From: Candidatus Methylomirabilota bacterium
GTDB taxonomy: Bacteria; Methylomirabilota; Methylomirabilia; Methylomirabilales; Methylomirabilaceae
Assembly: GCA_028870115.1 (NCBI GenBank)
Contig: JAGWQH010000029.1
Location: forward strand, 1-64,000
Direction: 5' to 3'
DNA length: 64,000 bases
The position numbers and the translations under genes are program-made. The notes under the pieces were generated by a model. The model was not told the origin of the DNA and made no database searches. It saw only the letters and a list, made by a program, of their open reading frames with translations. Within the stretch, counting starts at the first letter, position 1; every line of letters begins with the position of its first letter. Below are positions 44,801 through 54,517 of this stretch, one piece after another.

Positions 44801-45271
44801 TTGACTAAGGTGGACCCTCGCTCGCAGGTGTTCGAGGGAACCGTTCTGCGACGGCTGATGGAGCGCGGCTACAACGTCCTTCCGCAATACCGAGCGGGGG
44901 CTTACTACATTGACTTGGTGGTCATTGGAAGTGGAAAGCGCTTGGCCATTGAGTGCGACGGCGAGCAGTTTCATGGCCTGGAGAAACTCCAAGAAGACCT
45001 CGAACGAGAGGCCATCCTGAAACGATGTGGCCATTGGACGTTCGTTCGCGTTCGTGGCAGCCTTTTCTTCCGTGATGAAGAACGTGCCTTGAAGTCGGTG
45101 TTCAGGCGTTTGCAAGAATTAGGCATTGCTCCAGAGCTTGCCACCGGGAAATCTTCATCTGCTCAGAGTCAAGCCGATTCTGTTGAGCAGGTAATTCGTC
45201 GCGCCCAAGAATTGAGGGCCTTATGGCATCCTGAAAGGCAAGCCGACGAAACAGCTACCAAGCACTCTTAA
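41834..45271 (+). CDS. SF1 (DNA2/NAM7-like) helicase with C-terminal DUF559 nuclease domain
   Basis: 1,145 codons in frame with the piece before. Helicase motifs: Walker A [21 protein letters not shown], motif II [12 protein letters not shown], motif III [39 protein letters not shown], and motif VI [18 protein letters not shown]. A long helical insert fills residues 100-620. The end is a DUF559/Vsr-like nuclease: [25 protein letters not shown] (D-x..E-x-D core). Such proteins belong to antiphage defence. A start at TTG 41834, directly after TAA, has no ribosome site. Either the gene is dead, read through, or restarts here. Confidence 0.75.
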   Translation: [1145 protein letters not shown]

Positions 45272-45284
45272 TGTGAATTCACAT
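45271..45284. promoter_or_regulatory. 14-base perfect palindrome after the helicase gene
   Basis: ATGTGAATTCACAT, perfectly symmetric, begins on the last base of the helicase stop codon. It could be an operator for what follows or chance. It is not a hairpin with a T-run. Confidence 0.35.
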
Positions 45285-45455
45285 CGTTTGTACAGCCTTT
45301 TCATGGCTTGTACGGATTTGGAGACCGAGCGGGCGTTGGTGGAGGCGAACCGGAAGCTGGTGGAGCTTTTCGAGAGGAAGATTCAGTCGAAGCTGGCGGA
45401 GATTTGGGGCCAAGGAGATGATAGCCGCAAGAATGATACGCTTCCTTTCGGCTAA
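45273..45455 (+). pseudogene. C-terminal remnant of a type I methylase/specificity gene
   Basis: 60 codons ending DLETERALVEANRKLVELF, ERKIQSKLAEIWG. This helical end is typical of type I restriction-modification methylase or specificity subunits, where it forms the last coiled segment. Only the end remains; the upstream sequence is the helicase gene. With the HsdR stub on the other side, it points to a lost type I system. Confidence 0.5.
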
Positions 45456-45463
45456 ACGATCTG

Positions 45464-45595
45464 ATGAATGAGCAACTCGAAATAATCCGCTGGACTACTG
45501 ACCAGGAAGGCCCTTTCTTCGAGCGGAAGTCGGCGGTTGATCGTTTAACGCATCAGCCTCAATATGCATCAGAAAAATCTGAGGATGATGCATAG
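45464..45595 (+). pseudogene. N-terminal stub of a Schlafen/AlbA_2-type gene
   Basis: A 43-codon frame starts MNEQLEIIRWTTDQEGPFF, ERKSAVDR, the usual start of AlbA_2 (RecG-like ATP-binding) proteins, with the ExK of the domain visible. It then runs into a repeat-rich stretch and stops. The end was probably lost when that stretch arrived or by deletion. Confidence 0.5.
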
Positions 45596-45616
45596 GTCGC
45601 CTAGGCTGATGCATAG
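45550..45616. repeat. Nested repeats upstream of radC
   Basis: TGATGCATAG occurs at 45586-45595 and 45607-45616, 21 bases apart, and inverted (TATGCATCA) at 45563-45571. GCATCAGCCT at 45550-45559 pairs exactly with AGGCTGATGC at 45604-45613. The set is 9 bases from the radC start and could be an operator array or the end of a lost mobile element. Confidence 0.6.
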
Positions 45617-45624
45617 AGTTGCGC

Positions 45625-46284
45625 ATGAGAACCATCAAGGACCTGCCGGAACATAGCCGCCCACGCGAGAAACTGCGGGAGAAAGGCGCGTCCGCCCTTA
45701 CCGACGAGGAGCTTGTCGCGGCAATTCTTGGCATGGGAACGGCGGGCGTCGACGTGCGTACCATTGCCCGGCAGGTGGCCAATCTCATCCGCGAGCACAA
45801 GGTCGGATTGACGCTCGATCACTTGCGGGCTGTTCCCGGCATGGGACTCGCCAAGGCCGGTCAAATCCTGTCGGCATTTGAACTCGCCCGCCGTCACTTA
45901 CTCAAGGATACGGTCAAGATCATCGTCGCCCAGGATGTTCTGCCATTGGTGGCCGACATTGCCGGGAAACAGCAAGAGTATTTCATCTGCATTTCACTCA
46001 ACGGCGCAAACGAGGTTATCGAAAAGCGCGTGGTCACGATCGGCCTTCTCGACAAAAGCCCGGTCCATCCCCGAGAAGTGTTCGCGGATGTCATTGCCGA
46101 CCGCGCGGCAGCCGTCATCTTTGCGCACAACCACCCATCCGGCGAACTTCAACCGAGCGAGGCGGATCTTCGCATGCACGAGCAGTTGACCGAGGCCGGG
46201 AAGATTCTCGGACTTCGTGTCCTGGATCACCTGATAGTAACGCGGAAAGGCTACTTCAGCTTTCAGGAAGCCGGTTTGATTTGA
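45625..46284 (+). CDS. radC: RadC/JAMM-domain protein
   Basis: 219 residues. An N-terminal helix-hairpin-helix region (LTDEELVAAILGMGTAG, LRAVPGMGLAKAGQILSAFEL) is followed by the JAMM metalloprotease-like domain with FAHNHPSGELQPSEADLRM, the complete metal motif. RadC proteins are linked to DNA repair and often lie on mobile or defence islands. ATG 45625 is preferred; TTG 45619 is in frame. Confidence 0.92.
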   Translation: MRTIKDLPEHSRPREKLREKGASALTDEELVAAILGMGTAGVDVRTIARQVANLIREHKVGLTLDHLRAVPGMGLAKAGQILSAFELARRHLLKDTVKIIVAQDVLPLVADIAGKQQEYFICISLNGANEVIEKRVVTIGLLDKSPVHPREVFADVIADRAAAVIFAHNHPSGELQPSEADLRMHEQLTEAGKILGLRVLDHLIVTRKGYFSFQEAGLI

Positions 46285-46417
46285 TGACGACAAACGACGA
46301 ATAGACAGTCAAGGAACAGCCCAAGAGAGTGCTGCACTGCAAGGTGTGCCTGACGTCCGGCGTGAGATTGCGCAAGATGTGTGAATGGCTTAAAGTATGG
46401 ACTGAGAGGAGTGCAGA

Positions 46418-46621
46418 ATGAAACTGCGGGTGGTGTTGGAACTGAGCGAGGAGGGGGGGTATACAGCCCTGGTACCCTCGCTTCCCGGGTGTATCAGCGA
46501 AGGTGATACTCGGGAAGAGGCGCTCCGCAATATCGAAGAGGCGATCAGGTTATATCTTGAGCCGGTGGACGACGACTCGAACCTCGCTGCCAATGCAGAG
46601 GTTGTTGAGATAGCTGTATGA
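46418..46621 (+). CDS. hicB: HicB-like antitoxin
   Basis: 67 residues: KLRVVLELSEEGGYTALVPSLPGCISEGDT, REEALRNIEEAIRLYL, the classic short HicB form without a DNA-binding tail. It precedes and overlaps the toxin gene by four bases (ATGA). The GAGAGGAG stretch lies ahead of the ATG. Confidence 0.9.
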   Translation: MKLRVVLELSEEGGYTALVPSLPGCISEGDTREEALRNIEEAIRLYLEPVDDDSNLAANAEVVEIAV

Positions 46622-46845
46622 CGAAGGTCCCGAGCCTCAACTACGAGGCAGTGGTTCGGGCTCTTCGACGTGATGGCTGGGTAGTCGTTCGACAGAGAGG
46701 GAGCCACATCAGGCTGCAGAAGCATACCTCCGACGAAACGCAGAAGCTCGCCGTTCCTGCGCATCGCCCTTTCAAGCGATCTACCCTCTCCCAAATCCTG
46801 AAGCATGCTCGTTTCTCGGTAGACGAGTTTACCAAATTACTGTGA
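46618..46845 (+). CDS. hicA: HicA-like mRNA-interferase toxin
   Basis: 75 residues with a double-stranded-RNA-binding-like fold: SLNYEAVVRALRRDGWVVVRQRGSHIRLQ, where the catalytic His of GSH is present, then VPAHRPFKRSTLSQILKHA. HicA toxins cut mRNA. Antitoxin-first order is a known variant. Confidence 0.9.
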   Translation: MTKVPSLNYEAVVRALRRDGWVVVRQRGSHIRLQKHTSDETQKLAVPAHRPFKRSTLSQILKHARFSVDEFTKLL

Positions 46846-46867
46846 GCAACCTCCTGAAGGTGAACGG

Positions 46868-47776
46868 ATGAAGGTGGCGGTGGTGGGAGTGGGGGCAGTG
46901 GGGGGCTACTTCGGTGGTCTGCTGGCCAAGGGTGGTGTCGATGTCACATTCATCGCCCGCGGCGAGCGCCTGAAGGCGCTCAGGGCGAAGGGCCTCACGG
47001 TCAAGAGTTGGAAGGGGGACTTCTCCGTCCGCGTCAGCGCTACTGATGAACCGGCGGAGGTTGGTTCCGTCAACTTGGTCCTTTTCTGCGTGAAATCGTA
47101 CGATACCGAGTCGGCTATTCGCCAGGCATTCCCCATGATTGGGCAGCAGACCGACGTTCTGTCGCTTCAGAATGGGATCGACAACGAGGAGAAGATTGCG
47201 TCCCTCATCGGTAAGGAGAAGGTCATAGCGGGGGTCGCCTACATCGGGGCGAGCGCGCCGGAGCCCGGAGTGGTCCTCCACCAGGAGAGCGGGAAGATCG
47301 TATTCGGAGAGCTCGACGGGGGCGTCAGCGAGCGGGTTGTCAGGCTTAAAGCGTTCTTCGACCGATACGGCCTATCCGCTGAAGGCTCCCCTGACATGAA
47401 AAAAGTCCTGTGGGCGAAGCTTGCCTGGAATGCCCCTTTTAACGCAGTCAATACACTGGTCGGCGGCCCCGTCAAGGCCATCATCGAGAACCCCCACACC
47501 CTTGAGCTGGCAAGGCGGGTGACGGAAGAGGTCGTCACCCTGGCGAACGCTTCAGGGGTCAGCCTTGCTTTTGAAGAGGTTTGGGCGCGGAATATTCGGT
47601 TCTCGCAAGGGTACGACGTCAAGACCTCAATGCTTCAGGACCACGAGGCGGGCAAGCCTTTGGAGTATGAAGCCTTGAATGGCGTCATCATCAAAAAGGC
47701 GGCCGAACACAGTCTTCAGGCGCCCTACAACTTCACCCTCTACGCCCTCCTGTCGGCGCTTCAGATTACAAGCTGA
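46868..47776 (+). CDS. panE: 2-Dehydropantoate 2-reductase (ketopantoate reductase)
   Basis: 302 residues. KVAVVGVGAVGGYFGGLLAKGG is the NADPH site, VNLVLFCVKSYDT and LSLQNGIDNEEKI follow, and the C-terminal domain has the catalytic Lys in VLWAKLAWNAPFNAVNTL and Glu in PLEYEALNG. It makes pantoate for CoA. ATG 46868 follows GAAGGTGAACGG. Confidence 0.92.
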   Translation: MKVAVVGVGAVGGYFGGLLAKGGVDVTFIARGERLKALRAKGLTVKSWKGDFSVRVSATDEPAEVGSVNLVLFCVKSYDTESAIRQAFPMIGQQTDVLSLQNGIDNEEKIASLIGKEKVIAGVAYIGASAPEPGVVLHQESGKIVFGELDGGVSERVVRLKAFFDRYGLSAEGSPDMKKVLWAKLAWNAPFNAVNTLVGGPVKAIIENPHTLELARRVTEEVVTLANASGVSLAFEEVWARNIRFSQGYDVKTSMLQDHEAGKPLEYEALNGVIIKKAAEHSLQAPYNFTLYALLSALQITS

Positions 47777-47808
47777 GCAGTCCACCATTGCAGTTGCATC
47801 AGAGATTG

Positions 47809-48309
47809 CTAGCGGAGAAACAAGGCGTACAGTCGCTGGCCGATGATGCCGATGATCGGGGGCAGGAGCAGACTCGGAACTGTCCTCGCCGTGACAAAGG
47901 CCCAGCCGAGAAACGGGACCTCCCATGTGAACAAGCGGATCGGCGAGAGGAGCGACTTCGCGGTAATGAAGGTGAGCAACGGTCCGACCCCCATTCCCTC
48001 CTTCAAGAGCGAGGCGGCTACGGGGAAAACGACATACGGCCCGCCGGGCATCAGCAGGCCCACCAGCCACCCAAACAGGATGCCCTGCATGCCGGACTCT
48101 TTGCCCATCCATCTGACGAGCAACTCGCGGGGGACGAGCACCTCGAAGAGGCCGGCCAGGCAGAAGCCGAACAACAGCGGCAGCCAGACGTCCTGGAGCA
48201 GCCTCAACCCGGCTTGAAGACCCCGCAGTGGCAGATCGGCCCCTCTCGTAAAAGCCCATACGGCCATCAGGATGGTCAGCCCTCCCATGACAAGGACGTC
48301 GGTATCCAT
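47809..48309 (-). CDS. Membrane permease, half-length YraQ/ArsP-like
   Basis: 166 residues with four to five membrane spans. LLQDVWLPLLFGFCLAGLFEVLVP, LFGWLVGLLMPGGPYVVFPVAASLLKEG and GPLLTFITAKSLLSPIR recall the YraQ/ArsP permease family (PF03773), of which full members are about twice this size. ATG 48309 follows AAAAGG; the longer frame from 48354 is less likely. Substrate unknown. Confidence 0.65.
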   Translation of the reverse strand: MDTDVLVMGGLTILMAVWAFTRGADLPLRGLQAGLRLLQDVWLPLLFGFCLAGLFEVLVPRELLVRWMGKESGMQGILFGWLVGLLMPGGPYVVFPVAASLLKEGMGVGPLLTFITAKSLLSPIRLFTWEVPFLGWAFVTARTVPSLLLPPIIGIIGQRLYALFLR

Positions 48310-48383
48310 GATCCTTTTCCCCTTCGGCGTAGGCGGTTGGTCTGCCACACCCATCCTCCCGTAATCGACGACCTGAGGACGAC

Positions 48384-49775
48384 TCAGGGTCGGGATAGGC
48401 CGAACTTCTTCAGTCGATAGCGAAGGGTGTCTCGACTGAGGCGGAGTAGCTTGGCCGCCTTCGTCTGATTGCCGCCGCTATCCCGCAACGCCTGCTCCAC
48501 CAACGACCGTTCCCACGCCGCCAGGTCGATCCCTTCGCGCGGGAGCGCCCCGTGGGTAAGACCCGTAGCAGGCAGGGGGTCCACCGGCGTACTCGGCGGT
48601 GCAGGCGTCAGGGAGAGCTGTTCGATCGAAAGATGATCCCCGTAGCTCCACAGGACCGCGCGCTCGATGACGTGGCTCAGTTCCCGAATGTTGCCGGGCC
48701 AAGGATACTCGCATAGGGTGTGGGCGGCCCGGTCATCGATTGCTCGGATCGTCTTCCCGTATTTGACGTTGAACGTCTCCAGGAAATGGGTGGCGAGCAG
48801 CAGGATATCTTCGCCGCGCTCGCGCAGCGGCGGCAGATCGATGGTGATGACGGCGAGCCGATAGTAGAGATCCTTTCTGAATCGGCCGCCCTTAACCTCA
48901 GTTTCGAGATCCCGATGGGTGGCGGCAACGATGGTGACATCAACCCGCCGGTCCCGCAATCCCCCGACTCGGCGGATGACCCTCTCCTCGACGGCGCGAA
49001 GCAGCTTACCTTGAAGCGGGAGCTCGGTGTCTCCAACCTCGTCCAGGTAGAGGAAGCCCCCATCAGCGGCCTCGAACAGACCCATCTTTGATTCCTTGGC
49101 GTCTGTGAACGCTCCGCGCTCGTATCCGAACAGCTCCGCTTCCATCAGCGTAGCGGGCAGCGCCGTGCAGTTCACCTCGATAAACGAGCGGGCAGCCCGC
49201 CGACTGTGGCGGTGCAGCGTGCGCGCTACCAACCCCTTACCGGTTCCCGTCTCCCCCGTAATCAGAATCGGTGGGGGCTCCTCCAGGGCGGCGATCTGCC
49301 GGATTCTTGCAATGATCTCGCGGATCGCATCGCATTTGCCGATGATCCCCATGAGGGGAAGCTCCCGGACTTCCCGCTCTCGGTAGTAAGAGAGTTGCTG
49401 TCGTAACCGCGCGCTCTCACACGCCCGGTCGGCCAGCAGCTTCAGCTCGTCCAGATCGACCGGTTTCTTGATGTAATCGAACGCCCCAAGCTTGACCGCC
49501 TCCACTGCCCCTTCAATAGAGCCGTAGGCGGTCATAATAATGACGGCAATATTGCGGTCGAACTCCTTGATTCTGCTCAGCAACTCCATGCCGCTTTGGC
49601 CCGGCAGGCAGACATCCAGGAAGACCAGGTCGGGGCGGAGACGATCTAAGAGTTCGAGCGCCTTGTCGGCGTTCTCCGCCACTTCTGCCTCGTACCCTTG
49701 CTCGGTCATGAACAGCTTGATCGAGCGAGCCAGGGTGCGCTCGTCATCCACAATCAACAGCGTCGAGGGGTTCAT
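48384..49775 (-). CDS. NtrC-family sigma-54 response regulator
   Basis: 463 residues. Receiver: LLIVDDERTLARSIKLF with phospho-Asp in DLVFLDVCLPG. AAA+ domain: Walker A GETGTGKGLVARTLH, sigma-54 loop FGYERGAFTDAKES, Walker B GFLYLDEVGDTELP. End: Fis-type helix-turn-helix GNQTKAAKLLRLSRDTLRYRLKKF. The loop reads GAFTDA, not GAFTGA, a variant also seen in AtoC-like proteins. It starts four bases inside the kinase gene. Confidence 0.93.
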   Translation of the reverse strand: MNPSTLLIVDDERTLARSIKLFMTEQGYEAEVAENADKALELLDRLRPDLVFLDVCLPGQSGMELLSRIKEFDRNIAVIIMTAYGSIEGAVEAVKLGAFDYIKKPVDLDELKLLADRACESARLRQQLSYYREREVRELPLMGIIGKCDAIREIIARIRQIAALEEPPPILITGETGTGKGLVARTLHRHSRRAARSFIEVNCTALPATLMEAELFGYERGAFTDAKESKMGLFEAADGGFLYLDEVGDTELPLQGKLLRAVEERVIRRVGGLRDRRVDVTIVAATHRDLETEVKGGRFRKDLYYRLAVITIDLPPLRERGEDILLLATHFLETFNVKYGKTIRAIDDRAAHTLCEYPWPGNIRELSHVIERAVLWSYGDHLSIEQLSLTPAPPSTPVDPLPATGLTHGALPREGIDLAAWERSLVEQALRDSGGNQTKAAKLLRLSRDTLRYRLKKFGLSRP

Positions 49776-51310
49776 GCGGTCCTGTCCCGGTCACCCGATG
49801 ATATCGGCAGTGTGATGCGCACCGTGGTTCCGACTCCCGGCGCACTGGCGATGTCCAGTGATCCGCCATTCTGCGCCACGTATCGTTTGGCGATGGCGAG
49901 GCCAAGGCCGGTTCCTTCCGCCTTCGTTGTGAAGAATGGATCACAAACCGACGGGAGCAGTGGCGTGGCGATCCCGCCCCCGGTATCGGCGATCTCCAGG
50001 ACCACCGATCCAGACCTGCCGTTTCCCGTTCCGCGGTACCCCCGGATCGTGATAGACCCGCCATCGGGCATGGCATCGAGGGCGTTGGAGAAGATCTCGC
50101 CCAGCGCTTGCTCTACCTGAATCGGATCGATATCTACCTCAGGCAGGTCGCGCTGCATGTCGATTTCAAGTCGGATACCGCGATCCTTGAGCGGTCCGGC
50201 GAATGTGGGTAACAGGCCGTCGATCAGCCTGGGGAGCTGTTCCGGGATGGGACGAAAAGGGCCTGGGCGGGAGAAGGCGAGCAGATGCGTGATGCGGCGG
50301 TCCAACCGGTCGACCTCGGCGATGACCATCTTCAGGTGCGCCTGCGCCACAGGCCCGTCGGCTACGTGATGAAGGGTAACCTGGGCCGCGGCTCGAAGGC
50401 TCGCCAGGGGATTGCGCAAGCCGTGGGCGACCGCGGCGGACATCTCGCCGATAGAGGCCAGTTTTTCAGATTGGATGAGTTGCGCCTGAGTCTCTTCCAA
50501 CTTCTTGATTTTGAGCTCCAACTCGTGGTTGAGCCGGGCCATCGCCTCATGGGACCGCTTCAGGTTCTCGGTCATCCCGGCGAACGCCTGCGCCAGCTCG
50601 CCGATCTCATCTTTCGAGCGAACCGCTACCTCGTGATCCAGACGGCCTGCGCCCACTACCTCCATTGCCGCTTTAAGCTGATGGATCGGACGCGCCAGCC
50701 CTCTGGAGATCAAGATCGAGGCGGCCACCCCGATGGCCAGGGAAAGCAGAATAATCAATGACAGCAGGCGCCCCTCGGTTTGCAGGATCTTCTCAAGTCT
50801 GGCGTAGGCCCGTTGCAGGCTGTGGGCGCGGGCCGCGCCGTACACCTCTTTATTTTTGGCGCTGAGGGTAGGCAGGAGCCGGCCCTTCAGTTCCGTATTG
50901 GCCAAGGTCAGCGCTGCGCTCCGCTGTCCGTTCTGATACAGGGAGATGATGCGCTTGCCGACGTCGAACATCTGGCCATGGATCTGTTCGACGTCTGTGA
51001 CGAGATCCATTTCATCGGGTGTCAGTGTTAGCTTCCATTGGCGGAGGTGCTCCTCGATCTCCGGCTCCAACCGAAAGAACTCCGCCTGCGCCTCATGGTC
51101 CGTCCCGGTGAGAAACCCCCAGATTTGGCGGCTCTGGCGAAATAAGACCGTTTCGAGTTCGGCATACGTCCGAGTTCTCGCCATACTCTCGCCAAGCGCT
51201 CTGAGGGCTGCTCGTTCCTCCCGGTTATTCCAGATGGCTTCTATGCTGATCAGCAGAACCGGTACAACCATGAGCGCGAAGCCGAGCAGCAACTTGCGTT
51301 GGAACTTCAT
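49772..51310 (-). CDS. Membrane sensor histidine kinase with HAMP domain
   Basis: 512 residues. Two membrane spans (LLLGFALMVVPVLLISI near the start, LLSLIILLSLAIGVAASILI near residue 185) flank a helical periplasmic sensor domain. HAMP follows (ARPIHQLKAAMEVVGAGRLDHEV), then HisKA with GEMSAAVAHGLRNPLASLRAA, and the ATPase domain (EIFSNALDAMPDGGSI, DTGGGI, GTGLGLAIAKRYV). It pairs with the regulator downstream. Signal unknown. Confidence 0.92.
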   Translation of the reverse strand: MKFQRKLLLGFALMVVPVLLISIEAIWNNREERAALRALGESMARTRTYAELETVLFRQSRQIWGFLTGTDHEAQAEFFRLEPEIEEHLRQWKLTLTPDEMDLVTDVEQIHGQMFDVGKRIISLYQNGQRSAALTLANTELKGRLLPTLSAKNKEVYGAARAHSLQRAYARLEKILQTEGRLLSLIILLSLAIGVAASILISRGLARPIHQLKAAMEVVGAGRLDHEVAVRSKDEIGELAQAFAGMTENLKRSHEAMARLNHELELKIKKLEETQAQLIQSEKLASIGEMSAAVAHGLRNPLASLRAAAQVTLHHVADGPVAQAHLKMVIAEVDRLDRRITHLLAFSRPGPFRPIPEQLPRLIDGLLPTFAGPLKDRGIRLEIDMQRDLPEVDIDPIQVEQALGEIFSNALDAMPDGGSITIRGYRGTGNGRSGSVVLEIADTGGGIATPLLPSVCDPFFTTKAEGTGLGLAIAKRYVAQNGGSLDIASAPGVGTTVRITLPISSGDRDRTA

Positions 51311-51367
51311 GATTAGAACTTTAGCCGTCCTGCTTCAGCGCCGTCAAGGGAAAGTTAACATGTGGCA

Positions 51368-51388
51368 GGGTAGGCGTCGTGCCTGCCC
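51368..51388. repeat. Hairpin related to the 7689 repeat
   Basis: GGGTAGGC and GCCTGCCC, five bases apart, pair at seven of eight positions. The sequence resembles the GGGCAGGC hairpin at 7689-7708. It lies 57 bases after the start of the divergent kinase gene and ahead of secA. Confidence 0.45.
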
Positions 51389-51473
51389 AGCTCGGCGAAC
51401 GTGCAGCGGGGTTATCGTCACCAAATAAAGAGGTGAGGCTGTCGAGGGCGAGGCTGGCGCGTCCCTTTCGGCA

Positions 51474-51502
51474 TTGAAGCCCTCCGGCGTCTATGGTAGG
51501 AT
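51474..51502 (+). promoter_or_regulatory. Candidate secA promoter
   Basis: TTGAAG at 51474-51479 and TAGGAT at 51497-51502, exactly 17 bases apart. The start would be about 35 bases ahead of the secA ATG. The -10 is a weak match. Confidence 0.35.
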
Positions 51503-51544
51503 CCGCGTGGCAGGCCGAGCCGACAGCAAGGAGAGGATGGCACG

Positions 51545-54361
<2,817 letters not shown>

Positions 54362-54415
54362 GCGTGGCGTTTCCAGGTACGACTGTGCAAGGTCATTGCT
54401 GCGAAAGTCCCCCGC

Positions 54416-54505
54416 GTCATTGCGAGGCGAAGCCGAAGCAATCTCACAATCTTTCAGGACCACGACGGTGAGATTGCTGCGCTCTCGTTGGTCACTCGCA
54501 ATGAC
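54416..54505. repeat. Palindromic CATTGCGAG-type repeat
   Basis: GTCATTGCGAGGCGAAG at the left and CACTCGCAATGAC at the right face each other, with GCAATCTC and GAGATTGC as inner arms. It is the widespread CATTGCGAG...AGCAATCTC intergenic repeat. It fills the gap between secA and the thiolase gene and ends 12 bases before the thiolase ATG, so the thiolase ribosome site may come from it. Confidence 0.75.
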
Positions 54506-54517
54506 ACAGAAACAGTG

